A program made the translations under genes and the position numbers. From Marsupella aquatica (taxonomy: Eukaryota > Marchantiophyta), in the NCBI GenBank assembly GCA_973895155.1, contig OZ316899.1, positions 9,486,001 through 9,550,000 on the forward strand: 64,000 nt of DNA. Direction: 5' to 3'. This document shows positions 1 through 11,483 of this stretch, in pieces; the first letter of the stretch is position 1; every line of letters starts with the position of its first letter. The notes below the pieces were generated by a model. The model was not told the origin of the DNA, ran no database searches, and saw nothing but the letters and a program-made list of their open reading frames with translations.

Positions 1-128
1 CTGGCCACATGAAAAGGGATTGTCGAGTAAAGATCCCTACTGCATCTGCTAAAAAGGCATCGAGCTCGCATGAGGTAGATTTACTCGCTGATGATGACAT
101 ATTGTGATGTCAAGGTTATGCTCTCAAT
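1..128 (+). pseudogene. copia gag C-terminal fragment
   Basis: The first bases read GHMKRDCR, the second half of a CCHC zinc knuckle, followed by a lysine/serine-rich and then acidic tail typical of the end of copia Gag. A TGA interrupts the frame near base 105. Deleting the TIR element (129-22564) and one CAAT copy brings this frame into phase with the copia protease at 22569 onward (ALNVMSNSGSDDW), so the two pieces were once one Gag-Pol. The N-terminal part of Gag lies outside the window. Confidence 0.75.
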
Positions 129-147
129 ATAAGCCTATTCATTAAAA
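129..147 (+). repeat. left terminal inverted repeat of copy A
   Basis: ATAAGCCTATTCATTAAAA, directly after CAAT. The same end occurs at 57231 (ATCAGCCTATTC...) and inverted at 22546-22564. Confidence 0.85.
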
Positions 148-179
148 GTGTATTTTCTTTTGTTCACAAATCAGCCCTG

Positions 180-262
180 AAATGTACACTTTTATGTCCC
201 CAAATGTACACTTTACGAAGCCCAAATGTACACTTTTTGATACCTAAATGTACACTTTATAG
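180..262 (+). repeat. left subterminal AAATGTACACTTT repeats
   Basis: Four copies of AAATGTACACTTT, spaced about 20-25 bp, each with a TGTACA palindromic core. The same four-copy block occurs at the left end of copy B (57280-57365). This is the pattern expected of subterminal transposase-binding sites; that role is inferred. Confidence 0.75.
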
Positions 263-518
263 GCCAAATCTTATTAGTATTATATTAATATATTATATTA
301 TATTAATTATAATAGTATTATATTACTTATTAGTTCACAAAGAACCATGGGATAGAGATCATACTTGTAAAAACATTTCCGCACAAAGAAGCCCAGGCAA
401 GGACCATTGATTGACAATGTGTGAAAATAATTATATACAATTGTGTCCAAACTTACAATGAATATCCAGGGCTGGCACCCATTTTTACTATCTAATGGGC
501 TTAACATGAGTCAGATCT

Positions 519-1440
519 CTAAACAAAGTGCTCCTTACAATATTTATTTGAGCACGTGCCTTTGTCTCCTTTACTATCTACCCTAATGTCACGGTTGCAA
601 CTCCCTTTATCTTCAGGGAGATGAAATTTGGTGGTGTTGTTCCTAACTGCTATAATCTCCCGCAAAAAGTGTCTGGGATTTTCTCTATACAGACCTGAAT
701 ATTCCCGTCCTACAAATGATCTAGCAAGTGAGGTGACAAGTGCATCGTCAAGTTCCACCTCGGGATGTAAGCTACATATACGGTGCTTCACAGCCCAAGG
801 AATCTAATTGCTATTGAGGTCCAGCACACTATGCCTATATTGTGACTTCCAAATTTTGGCTGCACATCTCTTACTAAGTTGATCATAAGTAATCTCATTT
901 TTTGCCTTGTCTCTCTTAATGTGCAATAGAGACCACTTTGGAGAGTTAGGAGAAGATAACAATGAATGTCACTTGCATGTGACAGTTTCTCAAGACATGG
1001 CCAAAGAATTGTTAGAAGAAAATTGTCTCCACGATTGGCATGCGTGTAGGGCACTGGAAATAGTCCGGTCATGTCTGGGTTGGCAAATGCCTTCAAGGGG
1101 GAGTCATCCACAAGGAGTGTGTTGGTTTCATCATATATATTTCCAAATGCAATTGTGAACATCATGTTCAACATTTTCACTGTTTGCGGCATCCCAGCAC
1201 ATGTCCAAATTGCAATGTCAAACCGATCAAAAACCAACTTTAGAAACTCATGGAGCCCTGGCCTCTCTATATACATGCGACTAGTTCCATTTGATCTATC
1301 CCAATGCACTCCACTTGAGGTGACAATCCTGGATGTGCCCTTGCTTTGGAATTCAATAGAATCCCAAAGTATTTTATTAAGGTCCAAAATCAGCAACTTC
1401 CGCTTGACGGGACCAGGTCTCGATTCTGCAAGTGCACCAA
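519..1440 (-). pseudogene. FCP1/NIF-like HAD phosphatase-domain gene, copy A (broken)
   Basis: The minus strand reads KRKLLILDLNKILWDS, then a region with ERPGLHEFLKLVFDRFDIAIWT and TLLVDDSPLKAF. This is the order of the FCP1/SCP (NLI-interacting-factor-like) HAD phosphatase domain: nucleophile loop, cap region, DD motif. The canonical DxDx(T/V) loop is DLNKI here, so the second Asp is Asn, a variant also seen in plant NIF-like proteins. Compared with copy B (57698-58676), copy A lacks about 42 residues between MMFT and FGN and has a frameshift near 790, after which the C-terminal part continues in another frame to 519. Sequence upstream of about 1440 looks intronic and holds a short GGATTAGGATTGTCTCAGTCC imperfect palindrome. 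Role within the transposon is unknown. Confidence 0.7.
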
Positions 1441-1664
1441 ACACCATTCTCAGAGAAAAGACCAAAAGTGAACTTTGGATTAGGATTGTCTCAGTCCAAA
1501 AATACAAGACAATGGCTGACAAAAAAGAAAATTAACCTACATACCGTTTTTAGAAGCCTCACAATGTGTAGACGGATATGGAGACTTTAATTGGTGAGTG
1601 CATTCTATGAGACCGAGAAGTATTTTAGATTGATATGAATAAATACAAAGTCAAAGGCTGAATT

Positions 1665-4049
1665 TCATTCCGAAATAAGGTCTCCATATTCATCAATAAT
1701 CATGTCAGCACCAAGCTCCTGTTGGATTTCAAAATTGACATCTGAAGTACTTTGTTCTACCCAATAAGGTGAAGTCCAAACAGGAGTTATCAACCCCAAT
1801 TCTCCACTCTTATACTCCTCCTTATTGAGAATTGAAGGAGCAGCATCCAATGATATTTCTTGGCCTCGATTTGGCCCACTTTTCCACACGTAACATCGTG
1901 CGTCGCATTCCAATGACCTCCATCCAGTTGATCCAACTCTATTTCCTTTCTTTTTTGAGAGCGGAAGGACAATAGGACTCCCCGAGTGTGAACGAACGAA
2001 CACCAATTTGTCATCAAAAGCTGAAAAGAGTGTGTCAGGACAAGTTGAAGCACCTGCCTGGTTGTCAGCAGCCGTTGATGCATATCCTCCTGGATTGATC
2101 GGAATGTCAGGCAATCCGCCAGTCTCCCCCTCGGTCTCCCCCCGAGTCAATTCTTTAGTTTCAGCTTCATTTGAATCTCCAAGTCTTGTTGCGCCTTCAT
2201 TGATCAGATTGGTTGAAGAAAGATGATCAAACGTATCAACCCTTGCTCCTTCCAGTTGCTCCATCTGTCCTCCCGACGTTGTTGGATTGGGATCATCCTT
2301 GTCCAAGTTATCATCAACTTGAACTTCATTGGGCCCCGGAGGGATGTCATCTAAACCAGATGAACGGTTTGGTGCAAGTCCAATATCATCATCTACATCG
2401 TAAGGCTCACCTTGACCAACACGGTCATCCAAATTCTTGACATATGCCTCCTCTGATGCCTCTACGCCTTCAGCCACTTTGTCAGCAACATCTTCAGACT
2501 CAGAACCATCGGATTCAATAGCGACAGCTATAGCCGCAACAATGGTAGCCCATTGTCGAGAATTTTCAGCAAGTGATTCACAATGAGCTTTAAGTGAGGG
2601 AACTCTCTCGCAAAGGTAGGAAGCAAAAGCTTCCACAAAATGCCTCTCGGAGTGAGAGTCACAATAAACAAAGCATTCCCTATCGCAAAAAAATGATGTC
2701 TTCATGACTTGGCCACCGGAGAAAAAATCTAGAACCAAATCTCCCGGTTCTGACAAGGATTCAATAATCCTTCGGATCATTCGCGTGGGTTTGGCATGAG
2801 GATTAACCCACCCTCCGCGACTGCCAACTGTCTCAAATCGAGGGGCCATATTCATAATCTTGACGGCCTCTTCCGGGTCCAAAACCACTTTTAGGTCGTC
2901 GTTTTGTGTCCCCTCATCTGATTCCTTAGCCTTCCCCTTTCCCTTGGCGATCTTGCATACTTCGTAATCAACATCCTTTGCAGTATACAAGAATTTTGGC
3001 TTTGGATAGTTGGGCTTGAAAACTTCATTCCAATTGACGTCTTAGTCTCGAGAAATCCCCGCAAAGATAACTTCTTCAATCCCCCCACCCCAACATGAGT
3101 CATGAGGGTGCGGTTGATCATCTCGAGAATAACTCCCATACTCAATGTGAATGGTCAAAGCTTTCTCTTGTCCCAGTTTACGAAGGGCACCATGGACATT
3201 CAATGCAAGTTGTCCAGGATGAACTGTTATCGTCACAACAATCGTGGGATTTTGTGGAAGCTCCACAATGTATTCAAAGAGAACAAGAATCTTTGCTTCA
3301 GTCCATTGTTTTTGCGGAAGCCGGCTAAAATCAACAATGGCAAGAGGGCAGGTCGGAGGAGCTTCTTGCAATGACTTTGGATCAATGGTCTTCATGAGAT
3401 TGTCGCTAAAAAATGTAGCCCATGGTAGGGTCCAAGAACATGATCCTCCGCCAAATTTCTGGCAGTATATATCATCTAGGCGGAATGCCAATGTCGTCGG
3501 CAAGATTGCGCTCTCCCGCGTATGATTTGGTTTTAAAAGGTTGGCAAGATAGACCTCGCCAGCGACTCTTCGACACCTGTTGAACTCTGAATCAATTGCT
3601 AGCGTAGGAAGAACCTCCACTACTTTCCCCCAATTAGTATTTGTCGGGAAATTCATCACATCCTTGGTGCAATAGTAGTCTTCAATAAGGGACTTCAGTT
3701 TCCGCACGATCTTCACATCTTTGGCCAACTCCTCTATAGATGGCATGTCTGATTTATTAGAGGCATCTTTCTTTAGCAATACCTTTCCTGACTTCACCCG
3801 CGTCAGTATTCTTGTGATGTCTCGTTGTGAGATCAACTCACCATCAAAACAACAAAACATGGCAACAGTAATTGCTTTTTCAGACTTCTCATTTCCTTCT
3901 ACCCCAGCTCCATCGGGAAGTTTCCCATCCAACCACAACTGGCATACCAAACTCCATAACTCAAAAAGAGCATCGTCCGCAAACAGTAACCAGTAAAAAT
4001 TTCGACAATCTTTCCTCCCCATGGTCATTCTTGCAAGAGCCAACCAATC
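1665..4049 (-). pseudogene. beta-class N4/N6 amino-methyltransferase-like C-terminal exon, copy A
   Basis: Near 2800-2700 the minus strand reads HAKPTRMIRRIIESLSEPGD followed by LVLDFFSGGQ. This matches motif X (KP) and motif I (VLDPFxGSG) of DNA amino-methyltransferases. An upstream block (about 3310) reads CPLAIVDFSRLPQ where motif IV (D/S/N-PP-Y/W) would lie. The order IV then X then I is that of the beta class. The catalytic PP-Y is not present in either window copy, so activity is doubtful. The tail is acidic and rich in Asp and Glu. An in-frame TAA at 3042 breaks this copy; copy B is open at that site. The 3' splice site (TTGTAG|G) is at 4050/4049 and joins in phase 0 to the exon ending at 4545. 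Confidence 0.65.
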
Positions 4050-4544
4050 CTACAATTGCAAAGGAAAGTCTGTTAGTTCTCCATAACTCAATTGTTTGAT
4101 AGCACTCAGGTGCGGATTGAGACCATCCCAGTCCAACACAGAACTAGACAGTATCAGTGGAAATATTCTATTGAATGTGCATGATTTAGTTTGGACTGGG
4201 ACCATCCCAGTCCAGAACAAAAGTAGACAGTATTAGTGGAAAAATAATCTATTGAATGTGTATGAATCCATTTGGATTGGGACCATCCCAGTCCAACGCA
4301 AAACTAGGCGATATCAATGGAAATATTCTACTGAATGTGCATGAATCCATTTGGACTGGGACCATCCCAGTCCAACACAAAACTAGACGATATCAGTGGA
4401 CAAAGATTCTACTGAATGTGCATGAATCCATTTGGACTGGGACCATCCTAGTCCAACGCAAAACTAGGCGATATCAGTGGAAATATTCTACTAAATGTGC
4501 ATGAATCTACGGTATTGTACCCATCAAGCAGTAACACTTTGTAC
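4050..4544 (-). other. intron with palindromic minisatellite in the ParB/MTase-like gene
   Basis: On the minus strand the segment begins CAG|GTACAAAG and ends TTGTAG|GATTGG; both flanking frames are phase 0 and continue into each other. Inside (about 4110-4500) is a tandem array of units of roughly 85-95 bp, each with a perfect inverted repeat of the form GGACTGGGA-N3-TCCCAGTCC. Confidence 0.65.
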
Positions 4545-5993
4545 CTGAAATTTTTGATTGTCTTGAGCGTTTGTTTTGTTGTCCCCATGTTTTGGCCGGC
4601 TAGGTTTTCCACATTCCACAAATTGTCGCCTAGCATGAACTACTGTATCTTTGAAGCATGACTGAAACACCATCGTGCTATTGATCGCATTAGATCGCAT
4701 TGAATGCTCAACTAATATTGACGATGGTGTTTGATGAGATAATATTCTTGACTTTTGAAATTCCAGCTTTTTCGCCAATGCTGTCAGCTTGGCATCCTTG
4801 TTTGCCCATTCTCAAATCCATCTGGCTGCTCTAGCCGGATGTTGACCGCTAATGGCAAGGAATTGAACCTCGCCCTTTTTCACGGCTGCTACAAAGTCCC
4901 TCCTATCTGATTCTGTGTTGTCATATTGCATTAGGTTTCTATGTTTTGTAGTGTAAGGAATCAAGTCTGCTATGTGTGGTTCATGCCCCGGATTTCTTAT
5001 CATGGAATTGGCCACCTCCTTTACATGGTCTGCATTCAACATTCTGTAACAAAGTCTTGCCGACGCAGGGAAAATACTGTCTACAGGAATAGAAAATATC
5101 GAATTGATCCCAAACGTATAATATTGCTCCATTTGTTGCAATACCTCATTACCTTCTAAGACCTTCTTCTCCTCAAGAGTGTCCAACTGCTCGTCCACAT
5201 CTTGTGAATGCACTATCAGGTTTTCTGTAGTGTCATCCATGATGGCATTGTCAATTTTCTGTTTCTTCTTCTGTCTTGGTCTCTTTTCACTTGCACTCGG
5301 CTTCTCAACCGGACGTTTCTTCTCAACTGGCTTCTCAACTCAGCTTCTCGTACTCAGCTTCTCAACTGGCTTCTCAACTCGGCTTCTTGTACTCGGCTTC
5401 TCAACCGGAAGTTTCTTCTCAACCGGAGGTTTCCTTTGGCTTTGTTTTTGTTTTCCCACTGCTCTTTGAGAGGTCATTGCTGTAGTTCCCGCGGTCTCTG
5501 TTGTAGGTTCTGGAGCTTTCTTTGGCGCTTGCTTGGGCACAGGGTTTGTATTCACCGCTGGAAGCTTTCTCGTCTTGGACAAAGATTCTATCCATTGCTT
5601 TGCTTTGACTAAATCAAACTTGGGAGCAAATGCAACATCCTTATCAATTAAAACACCAGGCTCCTCCAACTCCAACGATAACAATCCAGCTTTCTCAAGT
5701 AAATTGCTTAACGTCCAGGTAGTTGCAAAAGAAAAATTGCCTTGGTGCTTCATCATGTTGAGTTTCAAATATTAAAACCCATACATAATGTCGACTGGAA
5801 GCATACCAGTTACCCCGACGACCAACTTCTTTGTGTCATAGGTCTTTGGAAAAAATCCCATTGACAAAACGCTCAATTCCCCACTTGCGTGCCATTCGAC
5901 ATTGAATTCAGAGGAGTATGCCTTTGACAGAAGGTTAACTTTAACCCAACAGGACTTATCGTGCATCTTGAGAATGACCGTATTCATCCCTCT
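4545..5993 (-). pseudogene. ParB/Srx-like domain and Lys-rich linker exon of the MTase-like gene, copy A
   Basis: This is the minus-strand exon upstream of the methyltransferase-like part. Around 5060-4815 it reads IPVDSIFPASARLCYR, HVKEVANSM and FLAISGQHPARAARWI, which resembles the ParB/sulfiredoxin fold (Arg-containing first segment, LAxSI helix, GxHR-like motif). A Lys/Pro/Glu-rich repeat (VEKPVEKK units, about 5270-5420) precedes it. In bacteria and phages ParB-like domains are often fused N-terminal to N6/N4 DNA methyltransferases, the arrangement seen here; the ParB call itself is moderate. In-frame stops lie at 5772, 5340 and 4812. The exon is split by the gypsy element at 5994 and continues at 15507 in the same frame. 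Confidence 0.5.
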
Positions 5994-6324
5994 TGTCACA
6001 CCATTATGAGTGGTAGTATAGGATATCGGACTATGTAGGTTTGAGGCTTTCATATGTGTGTTATCTAAGTGGTTTAGGGTTAGTGTATGTTTGTGAGGGA
6101 TAGTTATATATCTCTTTGTGTTGGCTCAAAGGTCTCATCTTTTGATGTTGAGCCTTTCGAGCACAAACTCTAGTGGCTATGGTGTGGCTGTCTAGGTTGT
6201 GTGTACGTAACGTGGATTCCTTGAGGCGCAAGGTGCGTTTGGCTTGACATAAGTGTGTGATCGCGTCAGACAAGATTGTGTGTTTGATTGGCATCAATCG
6301 TTGTTCGATTATTCTTGAAGATTA
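5994..6324 (+). repeat. LTR segment B, 5' copy
   Basis: 331 bp beginning TGTCACACC and ending GAAGATTA. It is nearly identical to 15042-15372. Segment A, which follows B at the 3' end, is absent here; the next bases (CATCAAAAG) are internal sequence. Confidence 0.85.
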
Positions 6325-7583
6325 CATCAAAAGATGAGCTTCAAACTCTGTTGTGCGGACTGTGCAGACAGAAGTTTGATTTCATTTTGGTTTTGTTGTT
6401 GACGATTCGTGGTAGCTCGGATCGGGTGTTGTTATTGAACGGATCGCTGGTATCTCGATCTATTGCAAGTTGGTGCGACGCTTGCGTAGTTCAAGTGAAG
6501 CTTCAAGTTGTTGTTGCTAAGTTGTGGTTTTGGAGTTGCGGTCTTCATCGATATGCGGTGTTGCATCGTGGAGGATTGATTGTGTGATCGACAAGCGAAT
6601 GTTGCTGTCGACAATTGTGTGTGAGACAGACGATGGTGTCTGGTCCTATTTTGTGAAGGGAAAGTAGTCGGATGTGCGACTCTTTGTGGTTTTGATTGAG
6701 GTGGTTCAATTGGGAGCCCGATAGTTGATTATGTTTACAATTTTTGTAGGATGCATTTCTGATTTGCATCAAGTTCCTTGTTGATGGATAGTGCGTTTCT
6801 ATGAAGGAAACGACGTTGAATGTTGGTGAATTGTGTTGGCGGCGCGCGACAAGATAAGGCACCGCGGAGAGGCAAGGCGGCTGTGACTTAGGGCACAAAG
6901 GAAATGACAAATACTGAATAGTGATTTTCCCGTCAATTGCGGCATGTTTAGCGCATGACTTGAGCAAAGAGAGTTTTGGTGGGGAGGCACCCACAGCCCG
7001 TGGCCTGTGACCAATTCATCTTGGTTGTGTGAGTTGGCACCCACAGCCCACGGCCTGTGACCTCTTGCAGCTTAGCTAGCACCCACAGCCCACGGCCTGT
7101 GGCCTCTCATAGTTTGGTTGTGTGGGCTAGCACCCACAGCCCACGGCCTGTGGCCTCTCATAGTTTGGTTGTGTGGGTTGGCACCCACAGCCCACGGCCT
7201 GTGGCCTCTTGTAGTTTGGTTGCATGGGTAGTCACCCACAGCCCATGGCTTGTGGCCGATTCATCTTGGTTGTGTGGGTTGGCACCCACAGCCCATGGCC
7301 TGTGGCCTCTTCTAGTTTGGTTGCGTGGGTAGTCACCCACAGCCCACGGCTTGTGGCCGATTCATCTTGGTTGTGTGGGTTGGCACCCACAGCCCACGGC
7401 CTGTGGCCTCTTGAAGGTTGCGTGGGTAGTCACCCACAGCCCACGGCCTGTGGCTGATTCATCTTGTTTGTGTGGGTAGGTACCCACAGCCCACGGCCTG
7501 TGGCCTAGGGTTTTGGAATCACGGAGTCTTCCAATAATGCAAAGCTACTTGGTGAACAACGGACTGGTTTCACTCGAAGTGGA
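6325..7583 (+). other. untranslated leader of the DNMT gypsy element
   Basis: No credible gene. It contains a 5' portion without obvious structure (6325-6980) and a tandem hairpin-repeat block (6988-7506). I saw no clear tRNA-complementary primer binding site at the start. Confidence 0.6.
6988..7506 (+). repeat. tandem hairpin repeats in the leader
   Basis: Eleven copies of a unit of about 50 bp whose core is CACAGCCCACGGCCTGTGG, containing the inverted repeat CCACAG / CTGTGG around an 8-base loop. Spacers alternate between TTGGTTGTGTGGGTTGG-like and GATTCATC-like versions. The same core recurs three times at the start of ORF2 (about 11470-11615). Confidence 0.9.
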
Positions 7584-10500
7584 GTGCAATTTCGGCCAAC
7601 GACATTGCTAGTAGATACTAGTAGAGCTTCAGATAGTGATTCTGACGAGGGCTCTGTAGTCAACTCTCCTCATCATCAGGTAGTTGCATCATTGTTGTGG
7701 GATATGGAGGAGACGTATGGGTCCACTAAGGGCCCTAGAAGATACTCTGGTGCAGTTGGCACAGTTGATTTGGATGATTTCATCCAAGAGTTTGATACGT
7801 GGTGTGATATGCAAACGATGCGTAACGCCACATTGTTTACACCTTTCATGGCATGGAAAGGGTTGTTTCAGCATTTGGAGGGTCCACCCATGGATGATTA
7901 CCATGAGTTTCGGAAGACCCATTTGGCTGATATTGAGATATGGAGACAACATTGGTCACCAAACTATGTGTCCATCACTTACGGCACAAGTGCGGTTTCT
8001 CAATCTGTTGCCCCGGCTGTTGCTTCTTCTAGTAGCACTAGCCAGAGTGGCACTCCACCAGTATCCACTGTTACTCCTACCAGTGCAATTGTGGGTGGGA
8101 GTGGAGTTGTGCCAACATTTAACCCTGTGGTGAAGTTCTTTGATGTGTTGAAGCAGAACTACCAGGGTGTGAGAACTGATAAGTTGAAGGGTCTTCAAGA
8201 TTTTCAGCGCAAGACTGGAGAGAGTCTACGCGAGGCATACACTCGTATGCAAAGATTAATTACAGTCACCAAGGGAGTGACAGAGGCCAAAGCAGTTCAA
8301 TTTTGGTATGCAATTTTGGATAGAGAGTTGCGGCGTAGAGTAAGAGACGCCACTCTATTGAGGGATTCAGATCCCACATTGGCTATTGTTTTTGCACTAG
8401 CCGAGCGCATTGAGCTCAATATGGTGAATGAGAAGGTGGTGACTTCCGGATTTGTCAAGGAAGGCTCACCAAAGGTTGCATCTACACCCACACCGCAACC
8501 TACTATAAGGAAGAGCCAGAGGGAGAAGCCTACAACACGGGAATCTACTAGTCAGAGACCTGTGCCCTCCTATGCTGGACAGCAGTCAGGATGTTGGACT
8601 TGTGGTGGGGATCATGCACAAAGATATTGCCCGGATAATAGAGGGTCCGGAGGGGCATCTATGCCCGATCAACGATTATGTGATCATTGTGGAGTTTCTG
8701 GTCACACCAAAGATAGGTGTTTTGTACTCCATCCTGAACTACGACGGGGAGGATCGCGTACATATGATCAGGGAAGAGGAGGTAGAGGTGGTGGTCGTGG
8801 ACGAGGGATGCCACATGCAGGGAGACAACAAGGTGATGCTCCTGCCACTACCATAGATCCAAAAGATGCAAAGATTGCTCAATTGGAGCAACAACTAGCT
8901 GCCATGGCCAGTTCTCAGGTTAGACCTACTTTTGGTGATGGAGCTTCTACATCTTATGGAGCTGACGGAGACTTGGCCACCATGGGATTCATGTGTGGCA
9001 CTGCCCATGTTGACGCATCGGCAACTTTGACTAGAGGAGCAACCAAAGTCCTTGAGCCCCGAGGAGCAATGGTAGAGTTGGATCCTCAAAGGGGGGAGGC
9101 TCGTCAACAAACAAAGCTTCCTCAATCGTTTACGTTGTTAGAGGCAGTTCACACTACCTCTATGAACCCGGTTAAGACAAATCCAAGTGTTGATAAGTCG
9201 GTAAAATCGGATGATGTTGCAGCAGGTCTAGCAAGTACCTTGTTGGGGGCGGCCACTAACATTGTGCGCACCCCGTTATTTTCAGCAACAGATATATTGG
9301 CATTGGGAGTTAGTCCAGCTGAAGTGTTCAGATTGGCGGCCACATTATGTGAAGACACTCCAGTTGTTGCTTCTCGTGCAGAGACAATGCATAAATCTGA
9401 AGTTGTGGAGTTGATTCCACCTATTGCTAGTGGTGAAACATGGCCAGCACCAGCGGCGAGGTTGATGGAGTTACCAGCACGCCCTGCCTTTGAGAGAACT
9501 AGGTTTAAACCTAGTGTGGTATCATTGGATAATCGGAGTGGTATCTTCCGATTAGTTGGGCCTTTTGGAGCAATATACCAGCCAGAACGAGTGTTATTGG
9601 ATACTGGTGCTCAGCCCTTGATGTTGGGTAAGTCTGCGATACAAGGATTGGGATTGTGTCCAGATGATTTGGAGGAGTGTCCTTTTCCCATTCAAACTTC
9701 ATTGGGAGGACCTACACCCAAACAGCATATCACCAGACGAGCACTTGAACTTAGGATTCGAGAGGATCATCCAAAGGATAACTCACGGATCCAGGCTCAA
9801 GCTATTTTGACTAAGGCTGAGTCGTATGATGTGTTAGTGGGATGTACAGTACTTTATCCTATGGGATTTGTTCTTGATTTTTGGGATGAGTTGGTGTCGT
9901 ATCGACCCGATTGGCAATCTGGAGATGCTCGATTGAGCCAATTGCCAGTGCGATTTAGTGGACCTGTGGGAGGTCCTAAATCTGCACCATTGTCTTTGGC
10001 AGCATTCAGTAGTTTGATTACTGGATCTGATGAGTTGATTGAAGGTAATGCACATGCAGCAGATATTACGGCAATGGAGGAGCCACGTGAGGAACACATG
10101 ATGGGTGTATTACCTATTGATACCATTGTAGCACTAGTATGGGGTACTGGAGAGGCCTTGCAACAAAATGCGACCCAATTGATACATGATGCCTGGCGTC
10201 ATGCTTTTACACCGGAGTCAGGAGCACAACAGTCTTTTGCAGATGGACCGGTGACCCTTTCACCATTGGATACCACTCCTATTGTGTGGCAGTATCCAAA
10301 GGAGGGTATTTGTTTGTTGGATTTATTTGGTGGGATTAGCACTGGATTGGTTGCTATTCTTCAAGCAGGAATTCCTATGCGTCGTTACTTGTACGTGGAA
10401 AATGATGAGATAACACGGAGGATCTCGCTACGTCATGTAGCGATGTTGGTGGAACGTTATCCACATTTGTTGCCAGTGGATGCCGTTCGTGGTTATCAGC

Positions 10501-11276
10501 ATGCATTGCCTGCTGATATTTCATTATTGGGGGTGGATTATTTGGATCGTGTTGGCCCCATTGATTTGGTGATTGCGGGTTGGCCATGTCAGGGTCAATC
10601 TCGGGCTGGAATTGGACATGGATTTCATGATCCAAGATCTGCATTATTTTGGGAGATGTTACGTGTGTTGCGCCATCTCCAGATGCATCAGACACATTCT
10701 CCTGCATACATTTTGGAGAATGTCCCATTATTGGGTGACGATCGTCATCAAATTGTTGCTAGTGTTCATCAGGTTCGATCTTGGATTGGACCTGCTGTGT
10801 TATTGGATGCTGCACGTGTGGGTTCTCGTGCACATCGTCCACGATTATGGTGGACTAACTTGTTACCATGTGAGGTCTTAAAGCGAGCATTTGATGGTGT
10901 ACCTCGCTCAGCAACCTTAGTGGTGGATAGTATTTTGGATCCAGGGCGTCGTGCACAAAGTGTTACCCAATCTGATCGAACCCCATTGGCAGTGGTGAAT
11001 ATTGTTGGGCGTCCGCGTTGTGCATTACCCACTTTTGTGAGCCATTCTGCTTCATACGCATTTCGAGCAGGTGGCACTGGACTTGTGTGGGATACAGCTC
11101 TACAACGATTAGTAGAGCCTACCGCTAATGAGAGAGGGCGGGCTATGGGATTTTTGACTAGCACCACTGCAGTGGCCTCGGTGTCGGAGCATTCACGTTG
11201 TCAAGTCCTTGGTCAAGCCATGGATTTGAATTGCTTGACTTGGATTATCAGCTTGGGATTAGCTGAACAATTGTGA
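7584..11276 (+). CDS. Gag-protease-C5 DNA methyltransferase polyprotein (ORF1)
   Basis: Open frame; the first ATG is at 7704 (MEETYGSTK). The retrotransposon Gag capsid-like region lies near 8120-8430. Two zinc knuckles follow, CWTCGGDHAQRYC (about 8592) and CDHCGVSGHTKDRC (about 8680), then an RGG-rich stretch (about 8775). An aspartic protease LDTGAQ is at about 9597. The last 320 residues form a full cytosine-5 methyltransferase: motif I LLDLFGGIST (about 10312), IV GWPCQGQS with catalytic Cys (about 10578), VI ENVP (about 10715), VIII RPRLWW (about 10838), IX ERGRAMGF (about 11130), X VLGQAMD (about 11208). It would transfer methyl from SAM to cytosine C5. The spacing between VIII and IX leaves a short target-recognition region. 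The motif IV flank (SRAGIGHGFHDPRSALFW) looks Dcm-like rather than DNMT1-like. It ends with TGA in phase with ORF2. Confidence 0.9.
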   Translation: MQFRPTTLLVDTSRASDSDSDEGSVVNSPHHQVVASLLWDMEETYGSTKGPRRYSGAVGTVDLDDFIQEFDTWCDMQTMRNATLFTPFMAWKGLFQHLEGPPMDDYHEFRKTHLADIEIWRQHWSPNYVSITYGTSAVSQSVAPAVASSSSTSQSGTPPVSTVTPTSAIVGGSGVVPTFNPVVKFFDVLKQNYQGVRTDKLKGLQDFQRKTGESLREAYTRMQRLITVTKGVTEAKAVQFWYAILDRELRRRVRDATLLRDSDPTLAIVFALAERIELNMVNEKVVTSGFVKEGSPKVASTPTPQPTIRKSQREKPTTRESTSQRPVPSYAGQQSGCWTCGGDHAQRYCPDNRGSGGASMPDQRLCDHCGVSGHTKDRCFVLHPELRRGGSRTYDQGRGGRGGGRGRGMPHAGRQQGDAPATTIDPKDAKIAQLEQQLAAMASSQVRPTFGDGASTSYGADGDLATMGFMCGTAHVDASATLTRGATKVLEPRGAMVELDPQRGEARQQTKLPQSFTLLEAVHTTSMNPVKTNPSVDKSVKSDDVAAGLASTLLGAATNIVRTPLFSATDILALGVSPAEVFRLAATLCEDTPVVASRAETMHKSEVVELIPPIASGETWPAPAARLMELPARPAFERTRFKPSVVSLDNRSGIFRLVGPFGAIYQPERVLLDTGAQPLMLGKSAIQGLGLCPDDLEECPFPIQTSLGGPTPKQHITRRALELRIREDHPKDNSRIQAQAILTKAESYDVLVGCTVLYPMGFVLDFWDELVSYRPDWQSGDARLSQLPVRFSGPVGGPKSAPLSLAAFSSLITGSDELIEGNAHAADITAMEEPREEHMMGVLPIDTIVALVWGTGEALQQNATQLIHDAWRHAFTPESGAQQSFADGPVTLSPLDTTPIVWQYPKEGICLLDLFGGISTGLVAILQAGIPMRRYLYVENDEITRRISLRHVAMLVERYPHLLPVDAVRGYQHALPADISLLGVDYLDRVGPIDLVIAGWPCQGQSRAGIGHGFHDPRSALFWEMLRVLRHLQMHQTHSPAYILENVPLLGDDRHQIVASVHQVRSWIGPAVLLDAARVGSRAHRPRLWWTNLLPCEVLKRAFDGVPRSATLVVDSILDPGRRAQSVTQSDRTPLAVVNIVGRPRCALPTFVSHSASYAFRAGGTGLVWDTALQRLVEPTANERGRAMGFLTSTTAVASVSEHSRCQVLGQAMDLNCLTWIISLGLAEQL

Positions 11277-11480
11277 ATGCGCACTTCTAATGTTACAGAT
11301 CGTCCATTGATGAGCTTGCGGCCTATTGAGACAGTAGCGGCCACAGCTGGGGGCGAGCAGATGATTGATGGACCTATGGCAAGATTGGCCAAGGTAGAAC
11401 ATATTGTTGAGCAGAAGGAGGTTGCTCAAACTATTGATAAATAGCAACGAGCGACTGACTCTTCCATCCATAGCCCACGG
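11277..11480 (+). other. in-frame spacer between ORF1 and ORF2
   Basis: After the ORF1 TGA (11274) the same frame starts with ATG and reads 55 codons to a TAG at 11442, then runs open into ORF2. Either a readthrough/reinitiation zone or two nonsense mutations. Confidence 0.5.
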
Positions 11481-11483
11481 CTT

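Noticed and set aside
5208-5612. Plus-strand Ser/Leu-rich frames (FSTGFSTRLL repeats)
   Set aside because: Antisense shadow of the Lys/Pro-rich VEKPVEKK linker of the minus-strand ParB-like exon.
7057-7457. Small proteins with THSPRPVASHSLVVW repeats in the gypsy leader
   Set aside because: They mirror the ~50-bp leader repeat and are open in several frames; no independent evidence of translation.
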